Shown here: piece by piece, positions 56,469-64,000 of the stretch
Numbering within the stretch: the stretch's first letter is position 1
Layout of the letters: every line of letters starts with the position of its first letter
Source of the DNA: Niabella yanshanensis
Lineage (GTDB): Bacteria; Bacteroidota; Bacteroidia; Chitinophagales; Chitinophagaceae
Length of the DNA stretch: 64,000 nt
Assembly: GCF_034424215.1 (NCBI RefSeq)
Contig: NZ_CP139960.1
Span: forward strand, 2,046,001-2,110,000
Direction: 5' to 3'
The notes under the pieces: model-generated
What the model was told of the DNA's origin: nothing
The model's input: the letters and a program-made list of their open reading frames with translations, nothing else
The model's database searches: none
Translations under genes and position numbers: made by a program

Positions 56469-57560
56469 TTATTTTATCGTATTCAAAATTTCATCAGCTA
56501 CTCTTTCCGCCGCATTGGTTATAGCCAGCCTGGAAAGGTTGGCACTGATCTCTTTTCGTTTATGTTCATCTGCAGCCAAACCAACCGCCATCTTAACAAC
56601 GCTGCTTTTAGCCTCAGCATCTTTAACCATTATTGCGGCATTTTTATTCACCAGCTGCTGCGCATTAACGGTCTGATGATCTTCTGCAGCAAAAGGATAA
56701 GGAACAAAAATCGCCGGCTTTTTTACCACGCATATCTCCGCTACTGTCATGGCCCCGGCCCTTGCTATAACCATATCAGCCGCAGCATAAGCGTATTCCA
56801 TATTGGTTATAAACTCATTCGCCCAAACCTCTTTATGTAATACAGCCTGCTGTGCAGCTTCTGCCGCAAGGCTTTTACCGGTTTGCCAGATCACCTGCAG
56901 GCCCGCGTTCAATAATTCATCCAACCCCGTCAGAACCGCTTCATTTATAGATTTAGCACCAAGGCTCCCCCCAACCACCAACAGCGTCGTCTTATTAGCT
57001 TCCAGTCCAAAAAATGCTAATGCCTTATCCTTTGTAATCGCTGCTTCCACAATTTGTTTCCGTACCGGGTTACCGGTAACGGTTATTTTCTCAGCCGGAA
57101 AAAATCGCTCCATTCCATCCGTGCCTGTAAAAATGCGGGTTGCACCCTTTGAAAGCATCTTATTAGACTTGCCTGCAAAAGAATTGGACTCGTGAATAAA
57201 AGTGGGTATTCCCTTAGCCTGCGCTTGTTTTAAAACAGGAAATGTAGAATATCCACCCACACCAATCACCGCATCAGGTTTAAAGTCTTTAAATATTTTT
57301 CTTACCTGGAAAAAGCTCTTAATGATCTTTACCGGCAAGCCTATATTCTTGATCAAAGAACTACGATTCAATCCTGCTATGTCGATACCCACGATAGAAT
57401 ACCCTGCCTGTGGTACCCTGTCCATCTCCATTTTACCTTTCGCCCCAACAAACAAAAATTCAATACCAGGCTGCTTTTGCTTCAGCGCATTGGCTATAGC
57501 AATAGCCGGGAAGATATGCCCTCCCGTTCCACCACCTGCTATGATTATTTTTTTATTCAC
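56469..57560 (-). CDS. murG: UDP-GlcNAc:lipid I N-acetylglucosaminyltransferase, GTG start
   Basis: 363 residues from GTG 57560. The donor-site loop GGGTGGHIFPA is at 9-19, and GGSLGA near 193 with the C-terminal VPYPFAAEDHQTVNA binds UDP-GlcNAc. It makes lipid II at the inner face of the membrane. The start overlaps the ftsW end by 8 bp. Confidence 0.97.
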   Translation of the reverse strand: MNKKIIIAGGGTGGHIFPAIAIANALKQKQPGIEFLFVGAKGKMEMDRVPQAGYSIVGIDIAGLNRSSLIKNIGLPVKIIKSFFQVRKIFKDFKPDAVIGVGGYSTFPVLKQAQAKGIPTFIHESNSFAGKSNKMLSKGATRIFTGTDGMERFFPAEKITVTGNPVRKQIVEAAITKDKALAFFGLEANKTTLLVVGGSLGAKSINEAVLTGLDELLNAGLQVIWQTGKSLAAEAAQQAVLHKEVWANEFITNMEYAYAAADMVIARAGAMTVAEICVVKKPAIFVPYPFAAEDHQTVNAQQLVNKNAAIMVKDAEAKSSVVKMAVGLAADEHKRKEISANLSRLAITNAAERVADEILNTIK

Positions 57561-58869
57561 TTTCTTCTTTATTTTCTGTCACAACCGGCTCTGTTGCTTT
57601 AGTTGCAGGCTCGAGGTTTTCTACGTTCCTGGACACGCTTAAAATAATTCCTATCGCCAGGCAGGTAAACAGGAAACTGGATCCGCCCATGCTTACCAAT
57701 GGGAGGGTTACACCTGTAACCGGAAACAGGTTAACTGTTACCGCCATATTTGCCAATGCCTGTATGGCCAATGTAAAACTCAGGCCTAAAGCCAGGAAGG
57801 CACCAAATGCAAACGGGCATTTTTTAAAGATCCTGATACAGCGATACAAAAAAACCAGGTATACAAAGACCAGGAAAGCACCTCCCAATATTCCATACTC
57901 TTCAATAATGATCGCAAATATGAAATCGTTATAAGCCTGGGGCAGATAGTCGCGGGTAGTACTATTTCCAGGTCCTACCCCCAGGAAGCCTCCTTTTGAT
58001 ATGGCTATCTTGGCCTGGTTCACCTGGTACATTTCATCATTATCAGCTTCCTTCCCTCCGTAAATAAAGTTCTCTACCCTGCCTACCCAGGTGCTTACAC
58101 GAACCAGTATGCCGCCTGATTTCCTGGTCGTTCCCTCAACATGTTCTGTAGCTGTTGTGGTTTCAGCTGCATTTATCTCCGAACTATGCCTTGCAACAGC
58201 AGCTATAATAAGCATTGTAATAGGTATTAACGCCAACCCTATTACCATTAATAAATGTCGGGTATCAACCCTGCCAATGAACAACAGTATCATACAACTG
58301 GCGCCCAACAACAAAGCTGTAGACAAGTTAGCCGGCGCAATAAATAAACAGGTAATACCAATGGGCAGAATAACCGGCAAAAAACCTTTTTTAAAATCCT
58401 TTATTACCTGCTGTTTGCGGCTTAACAACCGGGCGAGATACATGAACAATGCGAGCTTGGCAAGATCAGAAGTTTGCATGGTCATGTTAATAATGGGCAA
58501 TTTGATCCAGCGGCTACCTTCATTTATTTTGGCCCCGAAAAACAAGGTATAGATCAGGAGCGGTATGCTCAGCAAAAAAAGTATCTGAGCCACTTTAGAA
58601 TACACCGTATAATTAACCCGATGCGCAAAATAAACCACTCCAAATCCCAGCAAAATAAATACAACCTGTTTAAAAAGATAGATTTCTGTATTACCTTTAT
58701 AGTTTTTGTAAGCCAGAGAACCTGTTGCACTGTATACAGCCAGCAATGACACCAGTGTTAACAACACTACCAATGCCCATATAACTTTGTCCCCACGCGT
58801 ATGGCGATCCAAATTATTGCGCCAGTCGGTAGAAGGAATTGTATTTGATATTTCGGACGTTACAGACAT
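57553..58869 (-). CDS. ftsW: Septal peptidoglycan polymerase FtsW
   Basis: 438 residues, about ten membrane spans typical of SEDS proteins. Marks include INEGSRWIKLPI near 116-127, AKIAISKGGFLGVGPGNST and the C-terminal FPVTGVTLPLVSMGGSS. It polymerises lipid II with the class B PBP FtsI. A cytoplasmic C-terminal tail of about 30 charged residues is present. Confidence 0.95.
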   Translation of the reverse strand: MSVTSEISNTIPSTDWRNNLDRHTRGDKVIWALVVLLTLVSLLAVYSATGSLAYKNYKGNTEIYLFKQVVFILLGFGVVYFAHRVNYTVYSKVAQILFLLSIPLLIYTLFFGAKINEGSRWIKLPIINMTMQTSDLAKLALFMYLARLLSRKQQVIKDFKKGFLPVILPIGITCLFIAPANLSTALLLGASCMILLFIGRVDTRHLLMVIGLALIPITMLIIAAVARHSSEINAAETTTATEHVEGTTRKSGGILVRVSTWVGRVENFIYGGKEADNDEMYQVNQAKIAISKGGFLGVGPGNSTTRDYLPQAYNDFIFAIIIEEYGILGGAFLVFVYLVFLYRCIRIFKKCPFAFGAFLALGLSFTLAIQALANMAVTVNLFPVTGVTLPLVSMGGSSFLFTCLAIGIILSVSRNVENLEPATKATEPVVTENKEESE

Positions 58870-58935
58870 ATACTATTGTTACTGGATGCAGGATGTCAGA
58901 TATTTAATGCCGACACCCGCTCCCGGATATTTATA

Positions 58936-60273
58936 TTAAAGATCAATAACCGCTTTCTTAAACTGCGTGCCCCTGTCTTCATAATTTTTAAACAGGTCGA
59001 AACTGGCGCAACCCGGACTCAACAACACCACATCACCTTTTTCGGAGTAGCTGAATGCTGCGGTAACTGCTTCCTGCGCACTAGCCGTATCCACTATTAC
59101 AGGCACTACACCATCAAAAGCAGCATGAATTTTCTGGTTATCTAATCCCAGGCAAACAATGGCTTTTACCTTTTCCTTTACCATGTCCATTAAAAGACTA
59201 TAATCATTTCCTTTATCAACTCCGCCTAACACCAGAATAGTTGGCTTATCCATGCTCTCCAGCGCATACCAGGTTGAGTTAATATTAGTAGCCTTGCTAT
59301 CATTTATAAACTCAACCCCGCGAATGGTAGCCACATGTTCCATCCTGTGCTCCAGGTTCTGGAAGGTTTGAACTGCTTCACGGATTTTCTCCTTCCGGAT
59401 TTCCATTGTGGTACCTGCCAGGCTTCCCGCCATAGTATTGTATTGATTGTGTTTACCCTTTAGCGTAAAATCATATACGCTCATTGACATAAAATCATCG
59501 CCTGTTCTAACATACATTTCGCCATCCTTAATAAAAGCGCCGTTGTTTTCGTGTGCCATACTAATCGGTAATTGGTTTGAGTTGATTTTAAATTGATCGA
59601 TGTATCTCATTGTTACTTCATCATCCATATTGTAAATGAAGTAATCGCCCTTCTTTTGATTTTCTATTATTCTAAACTTGCTCCTGATATAATTCTCGAA
59701 ATTGTAATCGTAACGGTCCAGGTGATCTTCGGTAATATTGGTAAGCACCGCTATGTCGGGCCTGAATGTAATAATATCATCCAGCTGGAAACTGCTCACC
59801 TCTACTACATACACAGGTTTGGGGTCTAAAGCTACCTGCCTGGCAAATGACTCCCCGATATTACCTACGAGCGCTGTATTCAGCCCTCCGGTATTAAGAA
59901 TATGATAGATAAGAGACGTGGTAGTTGTTTTACCATTACTACCTGTTATAGCAACTATTTTGCTATCACCTTTATACCGGTAAGCCAATTCTATTTCACT
60001 GATAACAGGTATGCCTTTTTTACGAATCTGCTTTATCAGCTCATTTTTTTCGGGTATACCCGGGCTCTTCACCACTTCATCAGCTTCCAAAATCCTGTCT
60101 ACACTATGTGCGCCCTGCTCCCATTCTATGCCGGCAGCATCCAGTTCGTTACGATATACTTCTTTCAAAGAACCTCCGTCAGAGACCAATACCTCGTAGC
60201 CTTTATGCTTAGCCAGTACTGCCGCACCAACGCCACTTTCTCCTCCTCCTAATATCACCAGTTGCTTCGCCAC
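58936..60273 (-). CDS. murD: UDP-N-acetylmuramoylalanine-D-glutamate ligase, GTG start
   Basis: 445 residues from GTG 60273. ATP loop GSNGKTTTT at 111-119, SSFQLD near 164 and NDSKATNINSTWYALES near 311. It adds D-Glu to UDP-MurNAc-L-Ala. It starts 2 bp from the mraY stop, in the usual tight dcw arrangement. Confidence 0.97.
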   Translation of the reverse strand: MAKQLVILGGGESGVGAAVLAKHKGYEVLVSDGGSLKEVYRNELDAAGIEWEQGAHSVDRILEADEVVKSPGIPEKNELIKQIRKKGIPVISEIELAYRYKGDSKIVAITGSNGKTTTTSLIYHILNTGGLNTALVGNIGESFARQVALDPKPVYVVEVSSFQLDDIITFRPDIAVLTNITEDHLDRYDYNFENYIRSKFRIIENQKKGDYFIYNMDDEVTMRYIDQFKINSNQLPISMAHENNGAFIKDGEMYVRTGDDFMSMSVYDFTLKGKHNQYNTMAGSLAGTTMEIRKEKIREAVQTFQNLEHRMEHVATIRGVEFINDSKATNINSTWYALESMDKPTILVLGGVDKGNDYSLLMDMVKEKVKAIVCLGLDNQKIHAAFDGVVPVIVDTASAQEAVTAAFSYSEKGDVVLLSPGCASFDLFKNYEDRGTQFKKAVIDL

Positions 60274-60275
60274 TA

Positions 60276-61547
60276 TTACCTCAGTTTAAGTGTTACCAGA
60301 CAAATTACAACCAGCATTACCTGTATGATCCAAAATCGGGTTACGATCTTTGCTTCGTGATACCCCTTCTTCTGAAAATGATGGTGCAACGGGCTCATCA
60401 GGAAAATGCGCCTGCCTTCGCCATATTTTTTCTTGGTATACTTAAAGTAAGTCACCTGTAAACTCACGCTCAATATTTCTACAAAAAACACCCCGCAGAA
60501 GATAGGGATCAGTAATTCTTTATGCACAATGATCGCTATGGCAGCTATAATGCCCCCTAAGGTTAAACTACCCGTATCTCCCATAAACACCTGTGCGGGA
60601 TAAGAATTATACCACATAAACCCTACGCAGGCCCCGATCATCGCTGCCAGGAAAATAGATAATTCTCCCAGGTTGGGTATATACATGATATTCAGGTAAT
60701 CGGCAAAATATAAATTACCACTGGCATAGGCGAAGATCCCGAGTAATACCCCTATAAGCGCCGAGGTTCCGGAGGCCAGTCCATCCAAGCCATCTGTAAT
60801 ATTTGATGCATTGGAAACCGCTGTTATAATAAATATTACCACAAGAATATAAAGCACCCAGGTATAATCTTTCAGAGAATCGGGCAATAGCTTCGAGTAA
60901 TTAAACTCATGATTTTTTACAAAAGGAATAGTAGTAATGGGCTCTTTGGATTCAACAAAATATTTGGCTTTGCCGTTTACCATTTTGGTGATCACTTCAG
61001 GTTTGGAAGGATTTCCCGTGTATTCTCTCCATATCTTAACATTGCTGTTGAAATACAAAACAGAACCTACCAATATACCAATACCCACTTGCCCGAAGAT
61101 CTTAAACCAGCCCGCTAAACCATCCTTATCCCCTTTTTTATAAGCAACTCCCTGCTCCTGTGCCAGGCGCTTGGCCCTCAGCTTTAAATAATCATCAATA
61201 AACCCGATAATACCTAACCAAATTGTACAAGCCAGCATCAGCAATACATATACAGTATTTAACCGGGCAAATAACAAGGTTGGTATCAGTATCCCCATGA
61301 TGATAATGATCCCACCCATTGTTGGAGTACCTTTTTTGGCCTGCTCACCGGCTAATCCCAAATCACGGACAGTTTCCCCTACCAATTTGGCACTCAGCAG
61401 GTTGATCAGCTTTTTACCGTACACCAATGTAATGATCAAAGCAAGCAGCACAGCCATCATCACACGGAAGGTCTGAAACTCCATCAATTGCCTTCCCGGG
61501 AAATTAATCCCTTGTTGCTTAAACCATTCAAATAGGTGATATAACAT
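60276..61547 (-). CDS. mraY: Phospho-MurNAc-pentapeptide transferase
   Basis: 423 residues, ten membrane spans. [16 protein letters not shown] holds the catalytic/magnesium Asp pair, [12 protein letters not shown] and [11 protein letters not shown] further active-site residues, and [14 protein letters not shown] the His-rich loop. It forms lipid I on undecaprenyl phosphate. At about 423 residues it exceeds E. coli (360), the extra being a loop near 150-220, common in Bacteroidota. Confidence 0.96.
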   Translation of the reverse strand: MLYHLFEWFKQQGINFPGRQLMEFQTFRVMMAVLLALIITLVYGKKLINLLSAKLVGETVRDLGLAGEQAKKGTPTMGGIIIIMGILIPTLLFARLNTVYVLLMLACTIWLGIIGFIDDYLKLRAKRLAQEQGVAYKKGDKDGLAGWFKIFGQVGIGILVGSVLYFNSNVKIWREYTGNPSKPEVITKMVNGKAKYFVESKEPITTIPFVKNHEFNYSKLLPDSLKDYTWVLYILVVIFIITAVSNASNITDGLDGLASGTSALIGVLLGIFAYASGNLYFADYLNIMYIPNLGELSIFLAAMIGACVGFMWYNSYPAQVFMGDTGSLTLGGIIAAIAIIVHKELLIPIFCGVFFVEILSVSLQVTYFKYTKKKYGEGRRIFLMSPLHHHFQKKGYHEAKIVTRFWIIQVMLVVICLVTLKLR

Positions 61548-61624
61548 AATTCAGTTGATTTGTTGACAAGTTGATCTGTTGATAAGGCACCTTACTGTTC
61601 ATTTCAACTTTTCAACCTTTTAAC

Positions 61625-63088
61625 TTATTTACTTAATAATTCGAACACCTCCCTCACTACTTCCTTATCATCAAAATGATGTTTTACTCCATCAATTTCC
61701 TGGTACTTTTCGTGGCCCTTACCAGCTATCAATACAATATCTTCTTTACCCGCCAGGGTGAGTGCCGTTTTTATCGCTTCTCTTCTATCTGTTATAGAAA
61801 TACACTTTCTTTTGGATGCTGCCGGAACACCGGCCTCCATATCCCTGATAATTTCGGCTGCATCTTCAAACCTCGGATTATCACTTGTCAGTATTACCTT
61901 GTCACTATACTCGCAAGCGACTTCAGCCATAACAGGTCTTTTGGTTTTATCCCTGTTTCCCCCACACCCTGCCACTGTAATCACCTGCTCAAATCCCTTC
62001 TTTAATTTTTTGATCGTAGCCAACACGTTCAATAAAGCATCCGGCGTATGCGCGTAGTCGATAATCGCTATCACTTTTTCATTAGGAGAAATGATGTACT
62101 CGAAGCGTCCTTCTGCTCCATTCAAAATGCTGAGTGCTTGTAACACTTCATACTTATCCTGCTCCAAACAAATAGCCGCACCATATACTGCCAGAAGATT
62201 GTGGGCGTTAAAAGACCCAATCAACCTGAAATGCACCTCCTGCTCATCAATCAGCATGTGCAGGCCCATGATGCCGTTATCAAGAATCTTTCCTTTAAAA
62301 TCGCTCACTGCTTTCAACGAATAGGTTTTAGCTATAGCCGCTGTATTCTGCAGCATCACCATCCCGCGCTTATCGTCTATATTCGTAATCGCAAAAGCTG
62401 TTTTAGGTAGCTGATCAAAAAACATCTTTTTCACCCGGATATATTCATCAAAGGTTTTATGATAATCCAGGTGGTCATGAGATATATTAGTAAAAATGCC
62501 GACGGCAAATTCGAGCCCTTCAATTCTACGCTGGTTGATAGCATGAGAGCTCACTTCCATAAACACATAAGCACAACCCTCTTCTACCATCTGCCCCAGC
62601 AACCGGTTTAGTTGCACCGTATCAGGCGTAGTATGGGTTGCAGCTATTACTTTGCTGCCGATATGATTTTGAACAGTGCTCAATAAACCACATTTATAAC
62701 CCAGCGCACTAAACAGCTGATACAGTAGGGTTGCAACCGTTGTTTTTCCGTTGGTGCCGGTAACACCTATCAACTTTATCTGAGCAGAAGGGCGACCGTA
62801 AAAATTATGGGCGATAATTCCTGCTGCTGCAGCGCTATCCTCTACCTGGATATAAGTAACAGCCCCATCCATGGTTGCGGGCAATGCTTCACATACAATG
62901 GCTACAGCCCCGCCTTGTATTGCTTTCGAAATAAACTGGTGTCCGTCTGCAGCAACACCCTTTACTGCAACAAATATATTACCAGGCTGCACACTACGGG
63001 AGTCTATAGCAATACCAGTGACAGCGATATCTGTAGCTCCCGCTACCGACTGCAAACTGGTCTTATATAAAATTTCCTGTAGTAACAC
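61625..63088 (-). CDS. murE: UDP-MurNAc-tripeptide synthetase (meso-diaminopimelate-adding), GTG start
   Basis: 487 residues from GTG 63088. ATP loop TGTNGKTT at 110-117, HTTPDT near 156 for nucleotide-sugar binding and DNPR in TSDNPRFED near 400, the motif that selects meso-diaminopimelate. So the peptidoglycan should be of the mDAP type. It lies 77 bp before mraY, with a word-repeat spacer. Confidence 0.96.
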   Translation of the reverse strand: MLLQEILYKTSLQSVAGATDIAVTGIAIDSRSVQPGNIFVAVKGVAADGHQFISKAIQGGAVAIVCEALPATMDGAVTYIQVEDSAAAAGIIAHNFYGRPSAQIKLIGVTGTNGKTTVATLLYQLFSALGYKCGLLSTVQNHIGSKVIAATHTTPDTVQLNRLLGQMVEEGCAYVFMEVSSHAINQRRIEGLEFAVGIFTNISHDHLDYHKTFDEYIRVKKMFFDQLPKTAFAITNIDDKRGMVMLQNTAAIAKTYSLKAVSDFKGKILDNGIMGLHMLIDEQEVHFRLIGSFNAHNLLAVYGAAICLEQDKYEVLQALSILNGAEGRFEYIISPNEKVIAIIDYAHTPDALLNVLATIKKLKKGFEQVITVAGCGGNRDKTKRPVMAEVACEYSDKVILTSDNPRFEDAAEIIRDMEAGVPAASKRKCISITDRREAIKTALTLAGKEDIVLIAGKGHEKYQEIDGVKHHFDDKEVVREVFELLSK

Positions 63089-63130
63089 TGTGACTCTTTA
63101 TCTTTTGTTTGATTAAAATACCTTCTTTTA

Positions 63131-64000
63131 CTAAGCCAGGCTTAGTACGATCGACTGCCCTTTTCTAAATGGCGCACCCGGCTGAATCGACTGAACAGCT
63201 ACCTTCCCACTACCTTTAGCATTTACCCTAAGCCCCATATCTTCCAGCAACCTGATGGCATCTCTCAATCCCATACCTCTCACATTCGGCATCAGGTTAT
63301 CCTTCACCACATTGGTTTGTAAAATTCTCTTGTAGTTGGTAGCGTACATGGTAGCCCAGTTGTTTTGCTGCAAAGAGTCCACATACTTCATATCTAAAAA
63401 ACCAAGCACACTTTTGATACCAGCAGCGTGTCCTGCATAGAAATAGCTGGTGCTATCTGCTGCACCTTCATACATCTTTGGCGTCTTGCGGTCTACATAC
63501 ATTGAGTAGATCTTGGTTGCAATTTCCCTGAATACGGGAGCAGCCAATTGCCCCCCGTAATACAAACCCGAACCCGCCTTAGTCCTTATCACTACGATAC
63601 AGGAGTATTGCGGATTATTAGCCGGGAAGTACCCGGCAAAAGAAGCCTGGTAAATCCTATTGGCATATCCTATACCACGGTCAGCCACCTGCGCTGTACC
63701 GGTTTTCCCAGCCACCAGGAAAGGCATGTCTTTAAAAACGCCTTTACCAGAGCCCTCCGTAATAACCAGTTCCAATGCTTTTTTTGCGGCTTCCAATGTA
63801 GCAGGCTTGCATATTTGCTGTTCTAAAACCTTCGGTTGCATTTGCTTAACAACAACACCATTGTTTCGGATACTATTTACCAGATACGGACTCACCATTA
63901 CACCATTATTGCCAATTGCATTATATAAAGTAAGTAATTGCATTGGGCTTACTTGAATAGCATATCCAAAAGCCATTGTCACCAGGTTCATCAGGCCTCC
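63131..64000 (-). CDS. ftsI: Septal penicillin-binding protein FtsI, C-terminal part
   Basis: The frame continues past the window's right edge, so only the last 289 residues are visible. The third transpeptidase motif KTGTAQ is in VAGKTGTAQVADRG, and the C-terminus MPNVRGMGLRDAIRLLEDMG with SIQPGAPFRKGQSIVLSLA forms a PASTA domain. It cross-links septal peptidoglycan with FtsW. The SxxK and SxN motifs lie outside. First visible gene of the dcw run. Confidence 0.93.
   Translation of the reverse strand, partial: GGLMNLVTMAFGYAIQVSPMQLLTLYNAIGNNGVMVSPYLVNSIRNNGVVVKQMQPKVLEQQICKPATLEAAKKALELVITEGSGKGVFKDMPFLVAGKTGTAQVADRGIGYANRIYQASFAGYFPANNPQYSCIVVIRTKAGSGLYYGGQLAAPVFREIATKIYSMYVDRKTPKMYEGAADSTSYFYAGHAAGIKSVLGFLDMKYVDSLQQNNWATMYATNYKRILQTNVVKDNLMPNVRGMGLRDAIRLLEDMGLRVNAKGSGKVAVQSIQPGAPFRKGQSIVLSLA

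Overview
The window looks like a chromosomal segment of a Bacteroidota bacterium, most likely a member of the Chitinophagaceae or a close relative. The evidence is: promoter -7 boxes of the TAnnTTTG type; lipoproteins and secreted proteins with short Bacteroidota-style signal peptides; a 14-subunit nuo operon with a short NuoG; a dcw cluster in the order ftsI-murE-mraY-murD-ftsW-murG-murC-ftsQ-ftsA-ftsZ without murF; and families typical of the phylum (COG1373 ATPase, GxxExxY protein, four-helix-bundle S23 protein, REP-associated transposase). The family-level assignment is inference. Base composition looks even, with no obvious large foreign island.

Layout. 1-2055 (-): N-terminal part of a large outer-membrane-type protein with a non-ATG start. 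2193-3461 (+): an AAA/DUF4143 ATPase behind four palindromic operator-like repeats spaced exactly 32 bp apart. 3604-7192 (-): methylcitrate-cycle operon prpB-prpC-prpD. 7305-8356: two very small membrane/lipoprotein genes and a rearranged tRNA-Ser locus, with one intact tRNA, two broken copies carrying the same 21-nt double hairpin, and a small GIY-YIG gene. 8388-9926 (-): tatD and a polysaccharide deacetylase. 10056-13062 (+): small membrane protein, PstS-like lipoprotein and TPR protein. 13208-27485 (+): complete complex I operon nuoA-N, with an uncatalogued 34-codon ORF overlapping nuoC and a GxxExxY cassette inserted between nuoF and nuoG. 27608-31975 (+): PdxH-like oxidase, MacB-type permease, accD, smpB, DUF481 protein.

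31990-39477 (-): MgtC-like protein, then the two topoisomerase IV genes parC and parE, separated by a REP-associated transposase with its hairpin repeat array, two DUF proteins and a broken four-helix-bundle gene. 39793-48919: mixed accessory region with a lipoprotein, two bestrophins, a PIN/antitoxin pair with a palindromic operator candidate, a fused hydroxyacyl-CoA dehydrogenase/enoyl-CoA hydratase, a metallo-beta-lactamase-fold gene broken by an in-frame stop, and a metzincin-like protease. 48957-49880 (-): SDR39U1-type epimerase. 50069-64000 (-): the division and cell-wall cluster from ftsZ back to a partial ftsI, with nearly gapless or overlapping genes, several GTG starts and a strong terminator after ftsZ.

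How it fits together. The core content is respiration (complex I), propionyl-CoA oxidation, fatty-acid synthesis and degradation, chromosome decatenation and septal wall synthesis. Small hairpin-based and cassette-like mobile elements have accumulated between core genes. The most unusual items are the phased operator array, the tRNA-Ser relics with a shared double-hairpin insert, the REP/transposase unit inside the topoisomerase IV locus, and intra-operon spacers built from short words repeated in inverted order.
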